Positions 40,413 through 49,499 of a stretch of DNA of 50,281 nucleotides are shown one piece after another. The translations under genes were made by a program, and so were the position numbers. The first letter of the stretch is position 1, and each line of letters starts with the position of its first letter. The notes beneath the pieces are model-generated. The model had not been told where the DNA came from and ran no database searches. It saw nothing but the letters and a program-made list of their open reading frames with translations. Source of the DNA: Seminavis robusta (Eukaryota; Bacillariophyta; Bacillariophyceae; Naviculales; Naviculaceae); NCBI GenBank assembly GCA_903772945.1, contig CAICTM010000748.1:1-50281 (forward strand), written 5' to 3'.

Positions 40413-40941
40413 GGCTGATTCCAAGGGCGTACCTGGGTTTGGTAAGAAGTCCCCCAAGCGCTCACAGGGGCTCTAATGCCACGCTCCACGTCGTTCACAG
40501 CATCCTTGATATCCCGGGGAATGAATTCCTCGCCCCAATTTTCGATACATCAGATCCAACCATCCTTGTACGGGGCGCTCCAGCTGCACCGTCGTTGTTG
40601 ATGCCTTCAATGACGCCCTTGACATGCATGATCTCGCGTTGCCAGTGCATGCCTTGATTCTGGTTAGGGAATTGGATGCGCATGAAATAGTTGCCACTGA
40701 CATACAAATAGTTGAAAACCATGTTGGAGAGGCGTGGTGCTTGTTCCCACATGCTGAGAACGTCGTGGTTTCTCTATCGTTTCCACGGTCCGATCGTTCC
40801 AAACCCATTTCCACGATTCAATCCAAAGTCGTTCCGAGTGACGCACGGACCAGGAAGCTTCCGAATATCCGTAATGTTAACTTGACGATGACGTCACTAT
40901 CCGGATCACCTTCACCGGTTATCATGTTGAAGTACGACTAG
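40352..40941 (-). pseudogene. Frameshifted gene relic ending in polyglutamine, unrecognised
   Basis: Protein-like wording runs through four minus-strand segments in different frames: a beta-rich start near 40941 (DSDVIVKLTLRIFG), a Trp-rich piece (RLWIESWKWVWND, about 40820), a long piece (MWEQAPRLSNMVFNYLYVSG and MRIQFPN, 40752 down to about 40570), and a last piece (NWGEEFIPRDIKDAVNDVER) followed by a Gln run and a TGA at 40352-40354. About three frame changes in 590 bp without intron signals indicate a dead gene or sequence errors. I do not recognise the family. The CTG triplet tract 40376-40412 encodes the Gln run. Confidence 0.45.
40376..40412. repeat. CTG/CAG triplet repeat
   Basis: About twelve uninterrupted CTG triplets, reading as CAG (Gln) on the minus strand inside the gene relic. 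Such tracts are length-unstable in many genomes. Confidence 0.95.
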
Positions 40942-41549
40942 ATTTACCGGTAAACACTTCCTAATTACCAAACACCCGTGACCGAGCATCTGAATTGAAG
41001 TTCACCCCAGGAACACTTAGAGAAAGGCACGTGTGAAAGCAAGCCGAAACCCCACTCCACACATTCCAAGATCCACTTGCCAGACCGCCAGATCCTGGCA
41101 AAAGGAAGGGCGTATCCTGTACTGTACTGTGTACGACTGTACTGTATCTGGAACAACGAGAACGAAGAAGAAACGATTTCAAGGTCAGTGGCCACTGGAG
41201 CTCGCGACTGAGGCTCGCGTTTAGTGCGTCAGCTGTCTTCAAGCTTGCAAAGCTACTGTGCGCTTGACGTTGAAAGCACACAATTGAAAGATCGCCTTCA
41301 CCCCTTTCCTTGGTTTCCATGTTGCGCTGCTTGCGCCCTTGATTGCTTGCCTTGTGTTCCTGCATCGCACTCTCCCCTCCAGCTCTGTCCCCATCCTCAT
41401 CTTAGCTCTCTCTAATCCATAGTAACTCAATCCTCATGAACCATGAAAGAGCAACAATATGGTACCGGTATGGTAGTAGAGAACAGAGACATGCAACATG
41501 GAAACCTAATTTACTCCCTCCCAGTCAGTGATGGTGCTTTTCGTGCTTT
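40942..41549. other. Spacer before the nuclease-kinase relic
   Basis: No supportable gene in 600 bp. One GGTACCGGTA site lies near 41461. Confidence 0.35.
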
Positions 41550-43323
41550 CTAAGTCTTCTTTTCGCGTTTGGCCGCCTGGTTGTCGATGTCATCATCAGC
41601 CCTGCGGCGTCTCGTTCCGTCGTCCTCTCCTAAGGATGGCTCTGGGGATGATGCTTCACTCTTGCTTGACTCGAAATTCGCAATCATGAAGAGGCATACT
41701 TTGGCTTCTTCTGACAAGTCTTCGGCAGCTAGTCCTTGCGGGAAAAGCGCTTGAAGGTATCCGAGTAGGTCAGAGCCTTTGCAAGCAAAACCGTGGAAGT
41801 AATCCAGTAGTGTTTCCACTCCTTCGATGCAGGACACAACAGCGCCCAAGGTCCGTGAGCATCTAATCCATTCGAGAGTATCCACTATCTCTTCATCACC
41901 AAGCTCGTCAACCATAGGCTTCAAAAGAATCAGCAACTGCTCATAGACGGCCTTCTTCTGCTTCGTTGCGTCTGTCTTCATCGCTTCGTCGCACTCAGCG
42001 AGAGACAGGAGATCGCAGAGAAACAGCTTTTTCTCGTAATTGAGCAGAACATGACGCCAGCGCAGGTCAGATTCCATGTATTGGTAACCATTCGCTGCGA
42101 ATCGCATGAGTTCTTTCCCCACATCCGGAACCCACTGCCAGCGATCAGCAGCATTATGGATTTCATAGCCATAGGGCATGAGAAGACAGGGGCTGGTGCC
42201 CAGGTACAAAGGGCGAGATATCGAGCTAGAGCGAAAGATAGACGTCTTGATCCCGCCGTACAGCTCTTGCCATCGTCTTCCTTCCTCTTCGGCATCTTGA
42301 TATTTGCTGTAACGTTCGTTTGCCTCCTGCGCCTCTCTGTCCTTTTCGTTCGCAGCGTGAGACAGCATCACGTAATAATCCTTGACGGCACAGACGTGGC
42401 CACCTAGAGAACATGCCAAATAGACCGTGGCATTCCGGTCCTCGCCAAGCCTTCCCAAGAGATAAAAATATTCGGTTTTTGCACTGGGGATGCGGCCGTC
42501 GAACTTGGCACAAAAGGGCTCTTTTGTGTTCTTCTCGAATGTGGGAGTTAGAACCCAGGCGAAAGATCCTTTGGACACTTTGAACACAAATCGACCTCCA
42601 AGCTCGTCGCCATCTTCGACTTTGACGCAAGTTGGAGCACGGTTGTCACCGAGCGCCTTGTGGTAGGCTATGTGCAGACCTTGCAAGAGACAAGGAAAAA
42701 CGTCGCCTCCTTTGTGGACTCGAGTGTAATAAACCACACCTGGAACTTCTCTCTCTCTGTCGTGGACTTGCTTGACAACTTCGTCTTTTGTTTTGACGTC
42801 GGAAAAGCGCTTCACTGGTTTGACGGGGCTGTCGTCTCTCTCAGCGCAAGGTGTTTCGTCTTCTTGCTTGACTTTCCTCGCTGGTTCTCGGTCAGTGTTC
42901 AATTCATCCTTGGCCTTCTGCGTCCACTTTATGCGCTCATCGTCATCCTTCAAATTGTCGAGGGTCACTAGTACAATCTTGTTATAGGTCATAACAGCTC
43001 CCATGGGCTGATCATCACCCGCGGCCTTCATCGCGTACAAGTAGGACCAAATTTGACCGCCCACATTTTCACTGTCGAAGACGTTGCGCCCCCCTCCACC
43101 TCCGGGCTCTTCACCTCGATGGCAAAGAATATGCGCCCACCTCGTTTCAGAACAATCAAAATATCTGGTTTCATCAAGTACATGGAAACCTCGAGATGAC
43201 TTCGCACATGGTCCTCGTTGAGCCCCAGTGCTTCAAGAGCATCATTGATCATCATTCGGCAAAGACTTTGCGGGTAAACTTTCGTAATGGTCCCTCACCC
43301 CGTAAAAACCTTTTATTAGCCAT
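41550..43323 (-). pseudogene. PD-(D/E)XK nuclease plus kinase-like fusion (Crinkler-type), frameshifted
   Basis: Three minus-strand frames compose one protein. A start at 43323 reads 23 codons and stops near 43255. 43255-43028 holds the nuclease core KPDILIV...FFAIEVKSP (catalytic Asp and E-x-K). 43064-41550 holds GGQIWSYLYAM and then a kinase-like domain with LLGRLGEDRNATVYLAC (ATP loop), VCAVKDY (Lys), LLMPYGYEI (hinge), ESDLRWRHVLLN (catalytic-loop Asp) and FLCDLLSL (in place of DFG). Frame changes lie near 43251 and in the C6/G6 run 43089-43094. REase-kinase fusions are known among Crinkler/CR effectors and are seen in diatoms. As read it yields no full-length protein. The C-terminus is a basic, nuclear-signal-like tail (RRRR, KREKK). 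Confidence 0.75.
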
Positions 43324-43785
43324 CGAGTCCACAGTGACGTATTTTGTAGGATTTTATATTGGTATTCAGCACCAATAGCATATATTACGGTACTTAGAAC
43401 GACCGTTAATGGCCGGATTCAAGCCAACGCACTAGAATGACTTTGAGCGACCACCGTGTGTCACGTCTTCTTAAGGGGCAGTCCCTTTTTCCTTTGGCAG
43501 TTGAAATGTCCAGATTTCGTGACATACCCTAGTCTTGGACGTCTGAGCATTTCAATGGCCAGAAGGAAAAAAATCGAAAGATATAACATCGCATTTCTTT
43601 TTTAAGTAAAAATTATTTAACTACAAGGTCCTACACGCACCAACTGGCTCTTTTTTCAGCTTGGCCTTTTAACAGTCTAGAGCCTCTCGGCACTGCTCTA
43701 GACATTTTGGCCGACTAGTATGGGACGAACAGTAGTCAGACAACTCCAAGAACATTTGCACAGATGTTTTCATGGGCTTCTCTCA
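43324..43785. other. Spacer between the nuclease-kinase relic and the coiled-coil ORF
   Basis: AT-rich, with no supportable gene. It includes the presumed upstream region of the nuclease-kinase relic. Confidence 0.35.
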
Positions 43786-45495
43786 TCAGACATCAACACG
43801 GTAAGGCTTGTCGTTCTCTTTCTGGCTGCTGCTACCGTCGTTGTTGTTGTTGTTGTTGGGGTCGCTGCCTACAGCCGGATCAGGTTGATGCTTAGGAGCC
43901 ATCAATGGAACCACCTCAGAAACTTGCCTAAATGTCACAAGGGACCCCCTTGCCGCTGGGGCATTCGAAGAAGGGGGGAGGTTCTGAAAAGGAGTAGGAG
44001 TACTGAGTTCCTGACGACGTTTCTGCTTGGCACCCTTAGAGTACTGGTTGACTGTCATTGAAACATAGCGAGCACCACCATTGCTTCCACCAGCTGTTCC
44101 TCTTCCTTGGGGGTTTCCAGTAGAGTTTCTACGCTGATTCCTGGTGTAGGTCCCAGTGCCATCCTGTGAGCTCCCTTCAGAGATGGAACTGGGTGGCCCC
44201 GCCTTGCCTTTGCCACTATGATCTGGGCACTTGGCTTGGATGCCTTGGACCATCTCCAACAGTCAGTCGATTTGGCCATCCATATGGTTGAGGATTCCAT
44301 CCTGAGAGTCAAGTCTTTCCAGGACGTGTTCAGTGGAAGTGTTGGACCCAGCATTGGTTGGAAGACTCCAGCTGTCACGGCGTTGTCCACTTGCAGTAGA
44401 CTTGGAAGAAGAGGAATCACTGCCGGTAGCTCCAATGGCACACTTCTGGGTAGTGTGGCGCTTTAAGTCTGTAGTTGAATCCTTGATTTTGGTGATGACA
44501 CGAGACTCCATATTGTCAATTCTAGTTTCCACAACCATGCTGACTGTCTTGAAGCCCTCACCAAAGTCACGGAATGCTCGGCTTGTCTTGTTGACCAACT
44601 CTGTTGAAGTTTCCTTGGGAACTGTGGAGATCAATTTCGTGGCTTCTTCAACCTTTGTAGTTAGTTGCAGCACCGATCTGGACAGTTTGGCCAACTCCTG
44701 GGAAGCACTGTAGTGTGCATCCAGCATGGTCCTCCAAGCTGTTCCCGGAATAGCAATGCTGGTCTTCTGACGTGTCTCCTCGGCTTTGGCAGACATTCTA
44801 CGAGTTCTCTTATCCGGTGGCCTGTTGAAGATAGTGTGCTCCAGCAAACTGAAGTCAGAATCCGAATCAGAGGAGGACTCCTCTTGAAGGGCCTTCTCAG
44901 CTTTCTTTTTCTTCTTTGGATCTTTGCCTGACTTGAGATCAGACAGTACAGGTCGGGGCTTGTATCCTTTGGGGGGAGCCACAATCTCAACTTCAGACTC
45001 TGAGTCCGAATCTTCATCTGGCTTCTTGGTCTCCTTCTTCGGCTTACTGGTCTCCTTCTTGGGCTTGGTAGTACTGGTCTTCTTCTTCACCACAGGACGC
45101 CTCTTGCTCTCAGACTGGTTCTTGTACGCAGAGTGCTTCCAGGAGTGCTCCTTCGGCTTCTGGATGAAGGCAGGGGCTGGTGTCTTCAGCTTTCGCTCCA
45201 TGGAGACAGACCCCATTGATTTCTTCACTGGCAATTCTTCTTCTTCCATCTGGGTGAATGCACTGGAGAACTTGCGTTTCTTCTTGCTGGTGGTCTTCTT
45301 GGTGGTGAGGGGGGTCCACTTTTTATCTATCTTCTCGTCTTCCTCGTCCTCGGCTGACGAGGGGGAAGAAGGGGGTGGTGTGGGGATCCACCAGTCTCCA
45401 CCATTCTTCATCACGGGTGTGGATTTCTGGTCAGGAGGGCAGTTCTCTTCATCACTGTCCTGTGTCAGATAGTCGGCATCATCCTTCAACGGCAT
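43786..45495 (-). CDS. Lys/Ser-rich coiled-coil protein with an in-frame TGA, unrecognised
   Basis: From the first ATG (45495) the frame runs 410 codons to a TGA at 44263-44265, then stays open in the same frame for another 158 codons to 43786. The N-terminal 220 residues are acidic and Lys-rich with KKETSKPKKETKKP-type repeats. The middle (about 250-380) is a predicted coiled coil (YSASQELAKLSRSVLQLTTK, RIDNMESRVITKIKD). The stretch after the TGA is Gly/Asn/Gln-rich with NQYSKGAKQKRRQEL. The TGA could be a recent nonsense mutation or the genuine end. It lies divergent from the Merlin transposase and could be an accessory ORF of a mobile element, but nothing proves it. Confidence 0.5.
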
Positions 45496-45562
45496 ATTTG
45501 GCAGTGTGAGACTTTTCCAGAGGGCTGATTTGTGAGAGGAGTGAGGGCAACAATCAACCAAA

Positions 45563-45854
45563 ATGGAGGCAGCAATCAGCCATGTTGGAGGCAGCAATCA
45601 GGGCTGTACAACATCTACCAACAACCTACACATTCCCGAAAAGAGGGACCGCTGAGATGCCGAACAAGGAGTATCCAAGGAGTATCCGTGAACCCATTTG
45701 CTGGGCTTTCAGTAGAGATGATACCGGCTCCTACTGAGCAGGGCTTGTGTTGGAGGCAGTTCGGCATGGTGTTGGAGGCAGGTTTCTGCTCGTGGAGGAA
45801 CGGCTAGTTGGTGTTGGAGGCAGTTTTCTGCTCGTGGAGGAACGGCTAGTTGGT
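45563..45854. repeat. TTGGAGGCAG repeat cluster with a 42-bp tandem duplication
   Basis: TGGAGGCAGCAATCA occurs at 45563 and 45586. GTTGGAGGCAG recurs near 45749, 45771 and 45813. The units 45771-45812 and 45813-45854 are tandem 42-bp copies differing by one base. The cluster lies between the coiled-coil ORF and the Merlin transposase. Confidence 0.85.
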
Positions 45855-46252
45855 GGTGCCTCCCACTGTATTCATGCCAGTGGAAGAGAGCCCTGGAGAC
45901 GCTGCTGATTGTCCGGCTTGTATGGCTGTAGCGATCTACTGACGCCGCTGTAGCTTCTAAGAATAAACGAAGACGAGTTACAAGTACTGCTAGAGATAGA
46001 CTGTTAAGACTACTTTATCTGTTCTTGTCTTGCATTGGAGGTACTCCGCAGATGCATAGCTGCTTTCAGCATGGCTCATCGTGATCACTGTGTACTGTAG
46101 TTAGCTTGACGGATTTGCATGATCACACGGAGCAATGACAGTACTGTGGATGAATCTTGGCAGCGGGAGCCAATTTTTGCAAGAGAACATAACTCCCAGC
46201 ATTCTTTCGCACTCTGCATTTTCCCAGCACAATCATCGGCAACACTGCAAAC
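45855..46252. other. Spacer 5' of the Merlin transposase
   Basis: No gene is supportable. It may hold the left end of the transposon, but I could not match an inverted terminal repeat to the right flank. Confidence 0.35.
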
Positions 46253-47339
46253 ATGAACGACCCGGTGGAACAAGCTCTAGCTGAAAGTCCATCTAGAGAC
46301 TACATGGGAGCGAGTACTAACGAATACAAACAGGGCGCAGGGTATCCCCACCCACGCTGTAGTTAACTTCTTATTTCGTACTGAAGAGTCTACTGCTCAG
46401 TTTCTCATTGATGAGGGTATCATCACTGTACCTGCATTCTGCCCCCTCTGCGACACTCCTCTAGGCCCACCTAACAAACGACAGATTGTTCGATGCCGCT
46501 GTAGGAGTTGCAATGACGGCAAAGAGTGGTCCCAATCAATTTATCATGGGACCTTCTTTGCTGAGCACCGTGGTGGCAAACGCCATCTAATGCTGTTTTT
46601 GTACTACTGGTTGAATGGTGCTACGGCAAAGCAGTTGGGAACTTATACAGGATGGGGAACTAATAAGGTTAGACTATGGGTAAAGTACGTCCACGAGTTG
46701 GTCTGCTCTGTGGTGCTCAGCGAGCAAGGAATGATTGGTGGAGATGGAGTAGTGGTGGAGATTGATGAGAGCAAGTTTGGCAAGCGAAAGTATCACAAAG
46801 GGCACCGAGTGGAGGGTGTCTGGGTATTTGGTGGGGTGGAGCTGACTGCTGAGAGGAAGATGTTTGCTGTGACGGTTGATCAGAGAGATAGTGACACATT
46901 GCTGCCGCTGATTCTCAAGTTCATCAAGCCTGGCTCAATCATCAGGAGCGACTGTTGGCCAGTCTACTTTTCCATCGAGAACCTTGAGATGGACCTTGGG
47001 GATGGCTTGTCCCTGCCACTTTACGAGTGGGAGGGCGTGAACCATTCCAGGCACTTCAAGAACCCAGAGACTGGTGTGCACACCAACACCATCGAGGGGA
47101 CATGGCATGGAGTTAAGAGGATGGTCCCAATCCGGAAGCGAACCAAAAAGCAGGTGAGTGCTGGAAATCTTTTGTCGCTGTAACTGCTTTTTCCTACCAT
47201 GGTATCCTAACTTCTGCTTTTTCCTGCAATCCTCCAGGTTCAAGGCTGTCTCTTTGAGTTCATTTGGAGACGCCGGAATGAGGGCAATCTGTGGAACGGC
47301 CTCATGGCAGCTCTCAGGGATGTCCGCTATGAATATTAG
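46253..47339 (+). mobile_element. Merlin/IS1016-type DNA transposon, transposase gene nearly intact
   Basis: From about 46365 one frame runs to 47153, then an 84-nt intron (47154-47237, GT-AG) joins the last exon 47238-47339 (VQGCLFEFIWRRRN to a TAG). It has a zinc-ribbon-like N-terminus (CPLCDTPLG, VRCRCRSC, YHGTFF), then the DDE core: EIDESKFGKRKYHKGHRVEG (first Asp), SIIRSDCWPVY (second Asp) and HTNTIEGTWHGVK (Glu), with VNHSRHF between. This is the IS1595/IS1016-like fold of eukaryotic Merlin transposases. No ATG opens this frame: the plausible start ATG at 46253 is in another frame that stops near 46365, so one slip separates start and body. The presence of an intron supports long residence in a eukaryote. 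Confidence 0.85.
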
Positions 47340-47712
47340 TGTAGTAGCTAACCAGTAGTAGCCAGTCCCGCTGTTTTGTGTAGCCACCTGTTGACGATTT
47401 TACTAGTTGTGTCTTCTGTACAAATTGTGAGAGTGTTTGTTGGTTTTCACGGCACCTATGTTTATCTGTTTAGCACAGGACAAGTCTTTTCGTGATAGAA
47501 GTGTGAGCAACCATCCATGCGGATGGATTTGACAGAATCTGTTGTTTTACTGTGTAGTTTTAGTAGTTCATCTCTTTTACATGCCCGGCAACTGACATTT
47601 CACGATGACTTGCGGAGCAGGGGCAGCTTTTATATTCATCTTCATACGGTTAGTTATATAAAAACACAACTGACGCATCTCAGTCATGCTTCGTGGCGGG
47701 ACTTGACGGGAT
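47340..47712. other. Spacer 3' of the Merlin transposase
   Basis: No supportable gene. The right transposon end should lie here, but I could not define it. Confidence 0.3.
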
Positions 47713-48268
47713 TCAATAAAACGGGTTTAACAAGGGTGAGGGACCATTATGAAAGGAGCTCCGACTTTGCACATCAAATTCGTTGCTATAATTGAAACCG
47801 CCTCCGGTACCGGTATTTTTGTACGCTGTCACTAGCACACTAGTCACAGATGTGCGATGTTCAAGCTGGACCGGGATTGTAACATCCTTTATGTCGACCC
47901 AAATTTCACCGTCGCCGATGACGACAATCTTTGCCTTAGGGACCGATTCCCCCTCCTCATCGGCTTTGGTCTTGAATCTGATTGTTCGAGTGTTACTACT
48001 TACACTCGGCGTCACTGCTTTGTTGAGGATGACAGGGAGTTGTTTGAAGTTTCCGTTTTCCGTACGACCTGCCATAGGCAAATTCACGGGACACTATTTT
48101 GAAAGACGTCTCCATTTCGATCGCCTCTAGCATGCCCTCAATTTTCACTTCCTCGTCCCTGGGTAGCTTGCAATATTGCAATAACGCGCGGTTCACCGAA
48201 CCGATCTCCTCTGCCTCCTGAATGAGGCTGTTTAGCTTCTCTCGAAGCGATTGGTTAGGGCCGGCCAT
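47713..48268 (-). pseudogene. Frameshifted relic of a small unknown protein
   Basis: An N-terminal piece starts with ATG at 48268 (MAGPNQSLREKLNSLIQEAE, coiled-coil-like, to about 48100). The second piece, in another frame, runs from about 48100 to 47713 (FKQLPVILNKAVTP, KAKIVVIGDGEIWVDIKDV, beta-rich). A single frame change near 48095 joins them to about 180 residues. No intron fits. I recognise no family. It could be a decayed host or element gene. Confidence 0.4.
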
Positions 48269-49105
48269 GGTGGAGGGTGAAGACTATGCTGTCATTGCTC
48301 AAACTCCTGGCTGCCTCGCTGTTACGTGATGTTGAGCTTGTAACCAGACAATTTCGTCTCCTGGAGAGAGACTTGCTTTAGGGGTAATGGTACCGATGGG
48401 GGTAGAGGTTTGAATTATACCCCGCCGCATTACTTAGAAGGCCCTGTAGAGTTACGTATTAGACTATGATTGTACTGACCGGGATACCAGCTCAAACTAC
48501 TAGCATGATAAGAACATGTACACCTGCACATGAAAGTCGCCTTGTGTTCTTCACATTTTAAAATTTGGCTCCTAATTTTTCGGGTTCGCCTGTGATTTGA
48601 TTGAACGCTTGATCTTTTTTCAATGACTGACATTGAATGACGTAAGAGGTGCAATGCGAATCTCCGAAAGGTAGTTGTAGTAAAAAAAGTTTTTATATAC
48701 AGACTAATTTACCCTATATCCCAACCGTTTATACTTATAACAAAAACCCGTCTTCTCGTGAAAATTTATCGTATTGATCTATCTAGGACAGAAGCCAATG
48801 TATCCTTATTTGCAAGCATGTCTCTCTTATTGTGGCATGCAAATTCTTTGGTCCCAACCAGCTTCTTCAATAAGAAAAAACCACTCATGGTTCGCAACCT
48901 TGATATACACCCGACATAAGCCCCAGTTTCTGACAAGATCCGCCATGAATGTAAACCAATCAACCACACTTACACGGTATATCCTGTATTTGTGTCCGCT
49001 TTTTCGCAGAATTGCTGATAATCGTGAACTGCTTACTCTTCATCTTGGTGTGTACTACTTCTCCGTCATAAAACTATCTGGTGCTGAAAGTGTAGTTTTG
49101 CTCCG
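48269..49105. other. Spacer with possible helicase debris
   Basis: No frame is convincing. Minus-strand fragments such as VVDWFTFMADLV near 48950 may be further decayed helicase C-terminus, but I cannot support boundaries. Confidence 0.3.
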
Positions 49106-49339
49106 TTACATAAAAGTACGTGGCATAATAATCTCCATTTCATGTTCCACAAGGATAGATTTGATTTGACCTGAGAAAAAAGCCCCAATCTTGCAGCCGT
49201 TGTCGAGTTTAATAATCATGGGGGTGCAACCATGCCTCACATTCACCTTTCTCGCAAAAAGCCGAGATCCATAGGCTTCTCCATTCGGAACATTCGTGTT
49301 CTCTGTAAACTTTACAGGACACCCCTTATCTAACTTCAA
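49106..49339 (-). pseudogene. Pif1-like helicase, C-terminal fragment (inverted)
   Basis: The 77-codon minus frame reads GCPVKFTENTNVPNGEAYGS, then TPMIIKLDNGCKIGAFFSGQ and LVEHEMEIIMPRTF. This matches the C-terminal region of the large Pif1-like helicase family of diatoms (the 'ENxxVPNGxANGS' and 'FFASQV...LEHE' words). It points away from, and lies next to, the N-terminal helicase fragment on the + strand. It is only a fragment, so no activity is expected. Confidence 0.65.
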
Positions 49340-49499
49340 AGCAGGATCAACACGTTTTCGGTAGTCCGAACCGGGTTTTATCGAGTCTTCTCCACATGTC
49401 GAAAAGAAGTGCTTTAAAGCCTAATTGCTCTTAACAGGAAACAGTGTCCCTGCTTGATTAGCAATTTGACCGATCTCATGGGGTTGAAGGCAAAATCCG

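Noticed and set aside
40352..40941. Introns explaining the frame changes in the polyGln relic
   Set aside because: No GT-AG pairs of reasonable length occur at the frame changes; the candidate gaps are under 45 nt.
45855..47712. Terminal inverted repeats and target duplications of the Merlin element
   Set aside because: No convincing inverted match between the flanks was visible by eye, so I left the element ends at the coding limits.
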